A stretch of 64,000 nt of DNA. Origin: Aphanomyces cochlioides. Lineage: Eukaryota; Oomycota; Saprolegniomycetes; Saprolegniales; Verrucalvaceae. Below the pieces are notes generated by a model that was given only the letters and a program-made list of their open reading frames with translations, searched no databases and was not told the origin of the DNA. Shown here piece after piece: positions 1 through 11,603 of the stretch (positions are counted from its first letter, which is position 1; every line of letters begins with the position of its first letter). The position numbers and the translations under genes were made by a program. The stretch lies in NCBI GenBank assembly GCA_019828595.1, contig JAHQRK010000013.1, forward strand, positions 434,001-498,000, in the 5' to 3' direction.

Positions 1-2
1 AC

Positions 3-257
3 ACACCCGAGTTTCGCGAATACATTGCTTTGTTCAAAACCAGAGGGTTTGTCAATAACACTCGCCGGTACAACGCCCTCTTTGCCTTCACATCTATTGG
101 TACCCAAGAAATTATTCACGGCAACGGTGGGCCGAGATCTTATACAATCCAAGGCGCTTTGCATTATTTAATTGGACCAATGTTGCCTGCGGACAAAGAA
201 CAAGCCAGTAGAACCTCCACCCACTACATGCCACGCTCACATTGGACACAAGCGTAG
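3..257 (+). pseudogene. Helitron Rep fragment, unit 0
   Basis: The frame is open from the window edge and encodes the region just after the CxxC finger of the Helitron protein, matching 3906 onward in unit 1. After residues LPADKEQAS the sequence leaves the Helitron frame at a deletion breakpoint. It runs through about 15 unrelated codons to a TAG at 255-257. The HUH nuclease and helicase domains are missing, so it cannot act in transposition. Units 2 and 4 break at the same base, so the deletion was copied rather than made independently. Confidence 0.8.
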
Positions 258-464
258 ATTACCATCTAATGTTCGCCTTTCTCCATCTAGATATACTATG
301 TCTCCGACATGTTGGTAGTCGCCATGAGCATCATCTAAGCGCATGGTCATCAGTGTCTTGCCGTCAAATGCGCCGTGAATAGGACTGGGTACCTCGAGCG
401 TCTGTATTATCACTGATAAGTCGTTCGTGTTATCTGTGCAAGTACTGGCACTTTTGCACAACAA
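237..464 (-). other. Antisense open frame in breakpoint filler, unit 0
   Basis: The segment that replaces the lost Rep and helicase region has a 75-codon open frame on the opposite strand. It contains Asp/Leu-rich stretches such as LEVPSPIHGAFDG and GDYQHVGDIVYLDGE that look protein-like. I do not recognise the family. It may be a captured host or element fragment. Near-identical copies are at 9488-9715 and 17272-17499. Confidence 0.3.
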
Positions 465-481
465 AACAGGGAAACTATGGA

Positions 482-714
482 GGCCAATTCGAAGTAAAAT
501 AAGAAAGAAGTGAATAAGGAGTGCGAAGTAAATGCCGTCTCCTTAGTTTCAAAATAATATGTTCTCTGATTGATAATTTATTTTTCTTTCGGTACGAGTC
601 GACGGTTTTTTGGTCAGGACATGATTTATCTCCTGACGAAAAATAATATTCGTCAGTCAACAGTAGCCAATCAGAATCCTCGGCGTTAACTTATTTTTTA
701 CTTCGAACTGGGCC
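482..714. repeat. Imperfect inverted repeat near Helitron 3' end
   Basis: GGCCAATTCGAAGTAAAATA at 482 is mirrored by a sequence ending in ACTTCGAACTGGGCC at about 690-714. The arms are about 22-25 bp with a few mismatches. Units 0-4 carry both arms. Unit 5 carries only the right arm, so it has lost, or never had, the left one. It could be a small nested inverted-repeat element. Confidence 0.45.
613..656. other. Overlapping alternative hairpins near Helitron 3' end
   Basis: GTCAGGA (613-619) pairs with TCCTGAC (631-637), and CTGACGAA (633-640) pairs with TTCGTCAG (649-656). The two stems share CTGAC and exclude each other. All deleted units have both; the long unit 5 keeps only the second (near 25099-25125). 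Confidence 0.5.
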
Positions 715-801
715 TGAATCAAATTCAAAATTCATAGTATGGCTTCAAACGTTTCATGTGTGTGAGCAAATCTTTGTTATTTCCAAAGCAAAACGCTCCA
801 C

Positions 802-830
802 CCAGGGGCGTAGCCCTGGCCTCACCCTAG
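802..830 (+). other. Helitron 3' terminus, unit 0 (hairpin + CTAG)
   Basis: Stem CCAGGG (802-807) and CCCTGG (814-819), loop GCGTAG, then CTAG at 827-830. The next base (831) begins the TC of unit 1. Confidence 0.9.
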
Positions 831-907
831 TCTATTACTTAAGGCTCTAACGCAACACGTAAGTACGAGACTAAGTACGAGAGTAATTTTTACATACAAA
901 CGTCAAG

Positions 908-1015
908 TCAACAAATGAGCAATTTTTATATACTTTATCCAAGTCAACAAATGAGCAATTTTTACATACTTTATCCAAGTACAAAATGAGCAATTTTTAC
1001 AAACAAACGCCAAGT
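908..1015 (+). repeat. 36-bp subterminal tandem repeats, unit 1
   Basis: Three copies of a 36-bp A/T-rich motif containing ATGAGCAATTTTTA start at 908, 944 and 980. Corresponding repeats follow each 5' terminus (about 6320, 10160, 14272, 17943), with small variations. They may be protein binding sites at the 5' end. Confidence 0.7.
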
Positions 1016-1159
1016 AAAAAAAAGAGTAATTTGAGACAAGTTCGTTCATGCACCCATGATGCTGGACGTGGCAGTTGTCGATAATATTAATAATCATTCC
1101 ACATACAAAATGAAAATATTGGCCTACTATTTAAAATAATACCTGCCAAAGACGAGATG

Positions 1160-1912
1160 GGCGCTCCTCCAAAGGAACCCCACTGGACTCTTTCAACCTG
1201 TATTAAACCTTCCGCATAATTATCCGGATATCCATGGAAACATCCAAGGAAATATCCATGGATATCCGGATAATTATCCGAAGATCCATGGATATTTCCT
1301 TGGACGGAACAAAGTGACATGGAATGCAATGAACGCTGTCATGTATTAGATGTAGGTTTTACGAATAGCTATCACTAAGCCTTTAAAATACATACTACCT
1401 GTTGCGTTTTGCTTCGCCACATGAACTGATCAAGGTAAGATTGAAGGTCGTCAGTTTGAACACCTCGCATGGCCTTCAAGTACTGTTTCACACGTACTTC
1501 CCACACACCTTCAATTGACTGTGAGTTTCATTCTACAGGAGTTTCAACTTACTTTCATGCACCATTCAACAGCGGCTGACTCGCTGACTGTTTCCTTCAT
1601 AACCCTGTCGAACGTGTAGTCCGAGACATCGGACAAGTCATATAGACTGTCTATTGCAAATTTCGAAATGTATGTCCAGACAAGTGAATGGCTCTTATTG
1701 TTTGTGTTTAGTGGGTTTCAACTGGAGTGGTATTCTATTTCTAAGTATAAGGATTGGATGGTTCTCTTTCAATGGCGCGCATTCGTGGGGTCAGATTGGA
1801 GTTTATAGTGTATCTGGATAATCGATTCTTTTATCTGGATACAAAATCAATTCGTCATTTGTCCGTTAATACAGGTTGAAAGAGTCCAGTGGGGTTCCTT
1901 TGGAGGAGCGCC
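1160..1912. mobile_element. Nested 753-bp TIR element with 8-bp TSD, unit 1
   Basis: The 47-bp terminal inverted repeats (1160-1206 and 1866-1912, starting GGCGCTCCTCC) match perfectly as far as I can read. They are flanked by the direct repeat ACGAGATG at 1152-1159 and 1913-1920. An 8-bp duplication fits hAT, P or Merlin-type elements. No transposase frame is inside, so it is non-autonomous. A palindrome built on ATCCGGATATCCATGG lies at about 1216-1295. Confidence 0.75.
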
Positions 1913-2641
1913 ACGAGATGCATGACAATTGGTTTTTTCTGGGACGATGCAAGATGAGATGCATGTCTTAGGATAGCTTCACTCGGGCAGAAAAGGCCGC
2001 TGAATAAGCGGTCAACACACTGTGCAGTAGGGTGACGAGCCCTTTCTGCCACTTTAAGCCATACTCTGGCCAGAGGCTTGGACTCCGAAAGGCGAATTCC
2101 GACGCGATCAAAAAGATTTAAAAAATAAAAAATTTATATATGCGAATGTTACGAAGTACGGCCTTTTTGGCTCGAAATACCGGACATTTTCATAGAGCAG
2201 CCAGGGACAGCTAAAACGTGTGTTTTTACTGTATTTTCATATTGACTTTGGACGAGTAAATCCTCTCCCCATAGTTCAACTTTTTACAGTAAGGGGACAA
2301 TGTGTAACGTTGGTTACCACTATTGCAACTGATGGTGCTACTTTTTTTGATGGAGTACCACTGTTGATAGTGGGCCTACGGCGAGTATCATGAATCACTT
2401 CAGGGGTATTTCATGATTCTTAGCAGGTGTATTACCCAGTATCAAAGTTTCAACTCATTGGATGTACGAGTTCAATACGCGATATTAAACAATGTGATGT
2501 TTAATAAATACCGCGAACTCTGTACGATTTATGAAAGAAGTGAGTAGTATTTTCTGGCAAACCACATTATGTTAAGCTCAAGTGGCGGGACACATATCCA
2601 CAGTATTTTTACGATCCAATCACATTATCATTTTTGTGTTG

Positions 2642-5600
2642 ATGTTTTTGTATGAACATTTGTCTGACGCAGTTTTCTGCGTAGAAAATAACAACTACTC
2701 GGCCTCTAAGAAAGGCAAAGGCAATCATGACAATGACAATCAAGGACATGCGATCGATAATTCCGAACCTGGAAAGCAAGCAGAGCGGAATGAAGTGCAT
2801 GCTACCGAACAAGAGTCTGCATCAACTGGAGCTAATGGCCGAGCTGTGGATGGCGATGCCCTGATGCCTAACGACGAGGCGGCTATGAGAAAGGCCAAGA
2901 AGGCGGAGTACAACAAACGTGCTCGCGAAAAGTAACGGCAAGCTATCGTGGATGAAGTTGACGAAGAGGTGGCAATGGAAAAATCCAAAAAGGCGGAGTA
3001 CAACAATCGTGCTCGCGAAAAGAAACGGCAAGCTCTCCTGGAAGAGGTCGACAAATCCAAAAAGGCGGAGTACAACAATCGTGCTCGCGAAAAGAATCGG
3101 CAAGCTCTTCTAAAGGCGGAGTACAACAATCGTGCTCGCGAACAGAAACGGCAAACTCTCCTGGAAGAGGTCGACAAATCCAAAAAGGCGGAGTACAACA
3201 ATCGTGCTCGCGAAAAGAAACGGCATGCTATCGTGGAAGACTTCGACAAAGAGGTGGCTATGAAAAGATCCAAGAAGGCGGAATACAACAAACGTGCTCG
3301 CGAAAAAAAGCACAACACTGAGGTTGCGAATCAAGGGCGGGGTGCCATCATTTTGCACCATACGGACATGGATAAGAGCGACGAAGAGGAAACCAAGGAG
3401 GGAGAAGACAGAATCCATTATCGCGCTCAAAGTGACCATCATCTCAAGATTCTGGCAGCTCAGGAGCAAGAAGATCGCGAGCGCAGAGTTGACAATCGAA
3501 GGATCTATGCTGCGCTACAACCTAACCGTATGAATGAAGGAGGTGAAGAAGAAACCAAGGAAGAAGATATTTCCGATGGAAATGTGGATTGCAACACTGA
3601 CAATCAATTACTTGCCTTGGCAAATGCTGATCCTCCGCTAAACGTGGATGTGGATTTGATTGATGTACCTCCTCGCGAGCAAGGATTAAGTCTCCGGAAT
3701 AAACCCAAGGGTCGCCCGAAGAAGAAGAGTGATCACAACAGTGCACGCGTCAGTTTCGATGACTTCGATGAATCATTGGTGCCTCTTCATACTATTGAGC
3801 AGGGTTCGATTTGCCGCCATTGCGAAGCGAAGATTTGGCCAGGCGAAGAAAAGGACTGCTGCGGTGGAGGCACTCGAGTGCTGCCTGTTGCTACCTGGCC
3901 TGACACACCCGAGTTTCGCGAATACATTGCTTTGTTCAAAACCAGAGGGTTTGTCAATAACACTCGCCGGTACAACGCCCTCTTTGCCTTTACATCTATT
4001 GGTACCCAAGAAATTATTCACGGCAACGGTGGGCCGAGATCTTATACAATCCAAGGCGCTTTGCATCATTTGATTGGACCACTGTTGCCTGCGGACGAAG
4101 AACAAGCCAGTTACGCCCAGATCTACATTACGGATCCTGAAACGCAAGCAAGCATACGACGAAGAATGCTTGGGGGAAATCTTAATGTGTCAACTGTGAC
4201 GAAAATCCAGCGTCTACTACTACAGCACAACGCGTTCATCCAGCTGTACAAGCATGCGAAGGATATTCCAAAGGATGACGACATGAGAATTGTGCTCACT
4301 GCTCAGCCTCGAAGCAACAGCCGAACGCATAACCTTCCTACGTGTTCTGAAATCGCTGTTCTTTTTTCAGAAACGTCCAAGTCAGGGCGTCATATCTTAC
4401 TGCATGGTATTGATGGCCCCATACTCAGCGAAGTTCAGCGAAACTATCACGTTGGTAAACATGTGCGTTTGGATCGACAACCTGGGGAACAACGCTTATT
4501 TCGCATTAAGGAATTTCATTCGGCATATGACCCGCTTCAATACCCTTTGCTCTTTCCCACTGGGACTTTGGGGTGGTTGTTTGACAACAAGAGCGGTCGC
4601 AATCATGAAAACGTGAGTTTGAACGATTATGCTCGATACCATTTGCACGAGCGCGGTGCATTCTCTCCATTACATGCCAGCGGACCTCTATTTCAAGTGT
4701 TTGCAGTCGACAATTTTGCAAAGGTGGAAAACCAAAGGCTTCGATATATTCGTGACCAAACCAACAACCTCCGCAGCGACACGTACCGCGCACTTCATGA
4801 CGCTGTTTCGCATGATGTGGACCTCAGAAGCATTGGAAAAAGGATTGTTTTGCCGTCATCTTACACGGGTGGACCTCGGTACATGAGACAACGTTACCTT
4901 GACGCCATGGCAATTGTTCGCAAGTTCGGTCGACCAGACCTTTTTATCACTGTGACATGCAATCCAAAGTGGGTTGAAATCGACAGGGAGCTGGAATTGG
5001 CGAAAGACGACTATGGATTTAAACGATCTCCAGCTGATCGACCTGACTTAGTGACGCGCATGTTCCGTCTCAAGCTCTTAGCCATTGAAGCCATGCTGTA
5101 CAAGGGGGAAGTTTTGGGTCGACAAGCTGCGTGTGTTCGTGTTGTCGAATTCCAAAAGCGTGGTCTGCCTCATGCCCATATGTTGGTCATATTCACTGGG
5201 GACGACAAAATCAAGACAGCTGCCGATATTGACAGTATTATCAGTGCAGAAATCCCCGACAAGGAAAAGAATCCAAGACTGCACGAAATTGTTACAACCT
5301 GCATGATTCACAAATGCAGCGACCGATGCCTGGAAAACGGGAAGTGCAAGAAAAACTTTCCAAAAGCATACTGCAACGAAACATCAGAAGGCAGTGATGG
5401 ATATCCACTCTACCGTCGTCGCCGCTCTTCGGCAGAGCGGCCCTCTGAGTATACCAACCAATATGTTATTCCGTACTGCCCAACGTTAAGTGCCATGTTC
5501 GACAGCCACATCAATGTCGAGGCGTGTACAAGTATATCTGCAGTCAAGTACCTGTACAAGTACATCTACAAGGGCTTAGACCGCTCAAATTTTCAACTTG

Positions 5601-5791
5601 AGTCCGGCGAACTTGACGAAATCAAGCAATACCAAGATGCCCGCTATGTATCGTGCTGTAAGGCCCTCACACGCATTTTCTCTTTCGACATGTTCAAACG
5701 ATCTCACGCTGTCGAGAAAACGCATAGTCGCCTTGAGCATCATCTAAGCGCATGGTCATCATTGTCTTGCCGTGAAATGCGCTGTGAATAG
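2642..5791 (+). pseudogene. Helitron Rep (HUH endonuclease) gene, unit 1, stop-interrupted
   Basis: This encodes the N-terminal and Rep part of a Helitron transposase, which nicks and joins single strands. The first ATG is at 2642; the frame is open from a GTG at 2582. It has six basic repeats of about 24 residues (KAEYNNRARE), a CxxC finger (CRHCEAKIWPGEEKDCC), the DPLQYPLLFP segment, PDLFITVTCNPKW, the HUH motif LPHAHM near 5168, and the two-tyrosine motif KYLYKYIYKG near 5550. One TAA at 2933-2935 splits the frame where sister units read AAA. The frame then stays open to the breakpoint and ends at 5791. The helicase is missing. Of all copies this Rep core is the least damaged. Confidence 0.88.
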
Positions 5792-6213
5792 GACTGGGTA
5801 CCTCGAGCGTCTGTATTATCACTGATAAGTCGTTCGTGTTATCTGTGCAAGTACTGGCATTTTTGCACAACAAAACAGGGAAACTATGGAGGCCAATTCG
5901 AAGTAAAATAAGAAAGAAGTGAATAAGGAGTGCGAAGTAAATGCCGTCTCCTTAGTTTCAAAATAATATGATCTCTGATTGGATAATTTATTTTTCTTTC
6001 GGTACGAGTCGACGGTTTTTTGGTCAGGACATGATTTATCTCCTGACGAAAAAAAAATATTCGTCAGTCAACAGTAGCCAATCAGAATGCTCGGCATTAA
6101 CTTATTTTTTTACTTCGAACTGGGCCTGAATCAAATTCAAAATTCATAGTATGGCTTCAAACGTTTCATGTGTGTGAGCAAATCTTTGTTATTTCCAAAG
6201 CAAAACGCTCCAC

Positions 6214-6242
6214 CCAGGGGCGTAGCCCTGGCCTCACCCTAG
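6214..6242 (+). other. Helitron 3' terminus, unit 1
   Basis: Hairpin CCAGGG (6214-6219) / CCCTGG (6226-6231), CTAG at 6239-6242; TC of unit 2 begins at 6243. Confidence 0.9.
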
Positions 6243-6571
6243 TCTATTACTTAAGGCTCTAACGCAACACGTAAGTACGAGACTAAGTACGAGAGTAATT
6301 TTTACATACAAACGTCAAGTCAACAAATGAGCAATTTTTATATACTTTATCCAAGTCAACAAATGAGCAATTTTTACATACTTTATCCAAGTACAAAATG
6401 AGCAATTTTTACAAACAAACGCCAAGTAAAAAAAAGAGTAATTTGAGACAAGTTCGTTCATGCACCCATGATGCTGGACGTGGCAGTTGTCGATAATATT
6501 AATAATCATTCCACATACAAAATGAAAATATTGGCCTACTATTTAAAATAATACCTGCCAAAGACGAGATG

Positions 6572-7324
6572 GGCGCTCCTCCAAAGGAACCCCACTGGAC
6601 TCTTTCAACCTGTATTAAACCTTCCGCATAATTATCCGGATATCCATGGAAACATCCAAGGAAATATCCATGGATATCCGGATAATTATCCGAAGATCCA
6701 TGGATATTTCCTTGGACGGAACAAAGTGACATGGAATGCAATGAACGCTGTCATGTATTAGATGTAGGTTTTACGAATAGCTATCACTAAGCCTTTAAAA
6801 TACATACTACCTGTTGCGTTTTGCTTCGCCACATGAACTGATCAAGGTAAGATTGAAGGTCGTCAGTTTGAACACCTCGCATGGCCTTCAAGTACTGTTT
6901 CACACGTACTTCCCACACACCTTCAATTGACTGTGAGTTTCATTCTACAGGAGTTTCAACTTACTTTCATGCACCATTCAACAGCGGCTGACTCGCTGAC
7001 TGTTTCCTTCATAACCCTGTCGAACGTGTAGTCCGAGACATCGGACAAGTCATATAGACTGTCTATTGCAAATTTCGAAATGTATGTCCAGACAAGTGAA
7101 TGGCTCTTATTGTTTGTGTTTAGTGGGTTTCAACTGGAGTGGTATTCTATTTCTAAGTATAAGGATTGGATGGTTCTCTTTCAATGGCGCGCATTCGTGG
7201 GGTCAGATTGGAGTTTATAGTGTATCTGGATAATCGATTCTTTTATCTGGATACAAAATCAATTCGTCATTTGTCCGTTAATACAGGTTGAAAGAGTCCA
7301 GTGGGGTTCCTTTGGAGGAGCGCC
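6572..7324. mobile_element. Nested TIR element, unit 2
   Basis: This 753-bp copy of the element at 1160-1912 has the same ACGAGATG duplication (6564-6571 and 7325-7332). Identical placement shows that it was inserted before the Helitron was multiplied. Confidence 0.75.
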
Positions 7325-8053
7325 ACGAGATGCATGACAATTGGTTTTTTCTGGGACGATGCAAGATGAGATACATGTCTTAGGATAGCTTCACTCGGGC
7401 AGAAAAGGCCGCTGAATAAGCGGTCAACACACTGTGCAGTAGGGTGACGAGCCCTTTCTGCCACTTTAAGCCATACTCTGGCCAGAGGCTTGGACTCCGA
7501 AAGGCGAATTCCGACGCGATCAAAAAGATTTAAAAAATAAAAAATTTATATATGCGAATGTTACGAAGTACGGCCTTTTTGGCTCGAAATACCGGACATT
7601 TTCATAGAGCAGCCAGGGACAGCTAAAACGTGTGTTTTTACTGTATTTTCATATTGACTTTGGACGAGTAAATCCTCTCCCCATAGTTCAACTTTTTACA
7701 GTAAGGGGACAATGTGTAACGTTGGTTACCACTATTGCAACTGATGGTGCTACTTTTTTTGATGGAGTACCACTGTTGATAGTGGGCCTACGGCGAGTAT
7801 CATGAATCACTTCAGGGGTATTTCATGATTCTTAGCAGGTGTATTACCCAGTATCAAAGTTTCAACTCATTGGATGTACGAGTTCAATACGCGATATTAA
7901 ACAATGTGATGTTTAATAAATACCGCGAACTCTGTACGATTTATGAAAGAAGTGAGTAGTATTTTCTGGCAAACCACATTATGTTAAGCTCAAGTGGCGG
8001 GACACATATCCACAGTATTTTTACGATCCAATCACATTATCATTTTTGTGTTG

Positions 8054-9508
8054 ATGTTTTTGTATGAACATTTGTCTGACGCAGTTTTCTGCGTAGAAAA
8101 TAACAACTACTCGGCCTCTAAGAAAGGCAAAGGCAATCATGACAATGACAATCAAGGACATGCGATCGATAATTCCGAACCTGGAAAGCAAGCAGAGCGG
8201 AATGAAGTGCATGCTACCGAACAAGAGTCTGCATCAACTGGAGCTAATGGCTGGGCTGTGGATGACGATGCCTTGAATCAGGGCAATATTAACGACGAGG
8301 CGGCTATGAGAAAGGCCAAGAAGGCGGAGTACAACAAACGTGCTCGCGAAAAGAAACGGCAAGCTATCCTGGATGAAGTCGACGAAGAGGTGGCAATGGA
8401 AAAATCTAAAAAGGCGGAGTACAACAATCGTGCTCGCGAAAAGAATCGGCAAGCTCTTCTAAAGGCGGAGTACAACAATCGTGCTCGCGAACAGAAACGG
8501 CAAACTCTCCTGGAAGAGGTCGACAAATCCAAAAAGGCGGAGTACAACAATCGTGCTCGCGAAAAGAAACGGCATGCTATCGTGGAAGACTTCGACAAAG
8601 AGGTGGCTATGAAAAGATCCAAGAAGGCGGAATACAACAAACGTGCTCGCGAAAAAAAGCACAACACTGAGGTTGCGAATCAAGGGCGGGGTGCCATCAT
8701 TTTGCACCATACGGACATGGATAAGAGCGACGAAGAGGAAACCAAGGAGGGAGAAGACAGAATCCATTATCGCGCTCAAAGTGACCATCATCTCAAGATT
8801 CTGGCAGCTCAGGAGCAAGAAGATCGCGAGCGCAGAGTTGACAATCGAAGGATCTATGCTGCGCTACAACCTAACCGTATGAATGAAGGAGGTGAAGAAG
8901 AAACCAAGGAAGAAGATATTTCCGATGGAAGTGTGGATTGCAACACTGACAATCAATTACTTGCCTTGGCAAATGCTGATCCTCCGCTAAACGTGGATGT
9001 GGATTTGATTGATGTACCTCCTCGCGAGCAAGGATTAAGTCTCCGGAATAAACCCAAGGGTCGCCCGAAGAAGAAGAGTGATCACAACAGTGCACGCGTC
9101 AGTTTCGATGACTTCGATGAATCATTGGTGCCTCTTCATACTATTGAGCAGGGTTCGATTTGCCGCCATTGCGAAGCGAAGATTTGGCCAGGCGAAGAAA
9201 AGGACTGCTGCGGTGGAGGCACTCGAGTGCTGCCTGTTGCTACCTGGCCTGACACACCCGAGTTTCGCGAATACATTGCTTTGTTCAAAACCAGAGGGTT
9301 TGTCAATAACACTCGCCGGTACAACGCCCTCTTTGCCTTTACATCTATTGGTACCCAAGAAATTATTCACGGCAACGGTGGGCCGAGATCTTATACAATC
9401 CAAGGCGCTTTGCATTATTTAATTGGACCAATGTTGCCTGCGGACAAAGAACAAGCCAGTAGAATCTCCACCCACTACATGCCACGCTCACATTGGACAC
9501 AAGCGTAG
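8054..9508 (+). pseudogene. Helitron protein N-terminal fragment, unit 2
   Basis: The frame is open from a GTG at 7994; the first ATG is at 8054. It encodes an acidic/polar N-terminus, five basic KAEYNNRARE-type repeats, an Asp/Glu-rich linker, a KPKGRPKKK basic patch (AT-hook-like) and the CxxC finger. It then diverges after LPADKEQAS into 15 foreign codons ending in TAG at 9506-9508. The HUH nuclease and helicase are absent. With no internal stop it could still make a 484-residue DNA-binding-type protein, which might interfere with an active element; that role is speculation. Confidence 0.8.
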
Positions 9509-9715
9509 ATTACCATCTAATGTTCGCCTTTCTCCATCTAGATATACTATGTCTCCGACATGTTGGTAGTCGCCATGAGCATCATCTAAGCGCATGGTCA
9601 TCAGTGTCTTGCCGTCAAATGCGCCGTGAATAGGACTGGGTACCTCGAGCGTCTGTATTATCACTGATAAGTCGTTCGTGTTATCTGTGCAAGTACTGGC
9701 ATTTTTGCACAACAA
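9488..9715 (-). other. Antisense open frame in breakpoint filler, unit 2
   Basis: A copy of the 237-464 frame, differing by a few bases. The function is unknown. It is listed because conservation across three units comes from duplication, not necessarily selection. Confidence 0.3.
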
Positions 9716-10053
9716 AACAGGGAAACTATGGAGGCCAATTCGAAGTAAAATAAGAAAGAAGTGAATAAGGAGTGCGAAGTAAATGCCGTCTCCTTAGTTT
9801 CAAAATAATATGTTCTCTGATTGATAATTTATTTTTCTTTCGGTACGAGTCGACGGTTTTTTGGTCAGGACATGATTTATCTCCTGACGAAAAATAATAT
9901 TCGTCAGTCAACAGTAGCCAATCAGAATGCTCGGCATTAACTTATTTTTTTACTTCGAACTGGGCCTGAATCAAATTCAAAATTCATAGTATGGCTTCAA
10001 ACGTTTCATGTGTGTGAGCAAATCTTTGTTATTTCCAAAGCAAAACGCTCCAC

Positions 10054-10082
10054 CCAGGGGCGTAGCCCTGGCCTCACCCTAG
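10054..10082 (+). other. Helitron 3' terminus, unit 2
   Basis: Same hairpin, CTAG at 10079-10082, and TC of unit 3 at 10083. Confidence 0.9.
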
Positions 10083-10410
10083 TCTATTACTTAAGGCTCT
10101 AACGCAACACGTAAGTACGAGACTAAGTACGAGAGTAATTTTTACATACAAACGTCAAGTCAACAAATGAGCAATTTTTATATACTTTATCCAAGTACAA
10201 AATGAGCAATTTTTACATACTTTATCCAAGTACAAAATGAGCAATTTTTACAAACAAACGCCAAGTAAAAAAAAGAGTAATTTGAGACAAGTTCGTTCAT
10301 GCACCCATGATGCTGGACGTGGCAGTTGTCGATAATATTAATAATCATTCCACATACAAAATGAAAATATTGGCCTACTATTTAAAATAATACCTGCCAA
10401 AGACGAGATG

Positions 10411-11163
10411 GGCGCTCCTCCAAAGGAACCCCACTGGACTCTTTCAACCTGTATTAAACCTTCCGCATAATTATCCGGATATCCATGGAAACATCCAAGG
10501 AAATATCCATGGATATCCGGATAATTATCCGAAGATCCATGGATATTTCCTTGGACGGAACAAAGTGACATGGAATGCAATGAACGCTGTCATGTATTAG
10601 ATGTAGGTTTTACGAATAGCTATCACTAAGCCTTTAAAATACATACTACCTGTTGCGTTTTGCTTCGCCACATGAACTGATCAAGGTAAGATTGAAGGTC
10701 GTCAGTTTGAACACCTCGCATGGCCTTCAAGTACTGTTTCACACGTACTTCCCACACACCTTCAATTGACTGTGAGTTTCATTCTACAGGAGTTTCAACT
10801 TACTTTCATGCACCATTCAACAGCGGCTGACTCGCTGACTGTTTCCTTCATAACCCTGTCGAACGTGTAGTCCGAGACATCGGACAAGTCATATAGACTG
10901 TCTATTGCAAATTTCGAAATGTATGTCCAGACAAGTGAATGGCTCTTATTGTTTGTGTTTAGTGGGTTTCAACTGGAGTGGTATTCTATTTCTAAGTATA
11001 AGGATTGGATGGTTCTCTTTCAATGGCGCGCATTCGTGGGGTCAGATTGGAGTTTATAGTGTATCTGGATAATCGATTCTTTTATCTGGATACAAAATCA
11101 ATTCGTCATTTGTCCGTTAATACAGGTTGAAAGAGTCCAGTGGGGTTCCTTTGGAGGAGCGCC
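10411..11163. mobile_element. Nested TIR element, unit 3
   Basis: 753 bp, with ACGAGATG at 10403-10410 and 11164-11171; same insertion as in the other units. Confidence 0.75.
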
Positions 11164-11603
11164 ACGAGATGCATGGCAATTGGTTTTTTCTGGGACGATG
11201 CAAGATGAGATGCATGTCTTAGGATAGCTTCACTCGGGCAGAAAAGGCCGCTGAATAAGCGGTCAACACACTGTGCAGTAGGGTGACGAGCCCTTTCTGC
11301 CACTTTAAGCCATACTCTGGCCAGAGGCTTGAACTCCGAAAGGCGAATTCCGACGCGATACGCGAATGTTACGAAGTAGGGCCTTTTTGGCTCGAAATAC
11401 CGGACATTTTCATAGAGCAGCCAGGGACAGCAGGAACAGCTAAAACATGTGGTTTTACTGTATTTTCATATTGACTTTGGACGAGTAAATCCTCTCCCCA
11501 TAGTTCAACTTTTTACAGTAAGGGGACAATGTGTAACGTTGGTTACCACTATTGCAACTGATGGTGCTACTTTTTTTGACGGAGTACCACTGTTGATAGT
11601 GGG

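Larger units (their letters stand above)
1..830 (+). mobile_element. Helitron unit 0, left-truncated by window edge
   Basis: This is the 3' end of a deleted unit. It holds the last part of the truncated Rep frame, a filler segment (about 225-475), a 3' region absent from the long unit (about 476-620), and the shared 210-bp 3' end (621-830). Its layout matches units 2 and 4, with the same Rep breakpoint. Confidence 0.85.
831..6242 (+). mobile_element. Helitron unit 1 (deleted, no helicase)
   Basis: This 5412-bp unit runs from TC to CTAG. In order it holds 36-bp subterminal repeats, a nested inverted-repeat element (1160-1912), about 700 bp of leader, the Rep gene and a 3' region. It keeps the longest continuous Rep frame of the array but lost everything after the Rep core. 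The sequence jumps at about 5720 to the segment containing ACGCATAGTCGCC. Unit 3 shares this breakpoint. Confidence 0.88.
6243..10082 (+). mobile_element. Helitron unit 2 (deleted)
   Basis: This 3840-bp unit has a 5' half almost identical to unit 1 over about 2 kb. The Rep gene is cut at the same breakpoint as units 0 and 4 (near 9450), followed by the same filler and 3' region. Confidence 0.88.

Noticed and set aside
908..1015. Regular 36-bp repeats that could suggest a CRISPR-like array
   Set aside because: The repeats are contiguous with no unique spacers, are A/T-rich Helitron subterminal repeats, and the context is eukaryotic.
2582..2641. GTG start for the Helitron protein
   Set aside because: Eukaryotic nuclear genes normally use ATG; the first in-frame ATG is 60 nt downstream (same in each unit). 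An upstream spliced exon cannot be excluded.
2740..3318. 192-codon minus-strand frame of FFSRARLLYSAFLDL repeats
   Set aside because: It is the antisense shadow of the basic repeats in the Helitron protein; similar frames appear in each unit.
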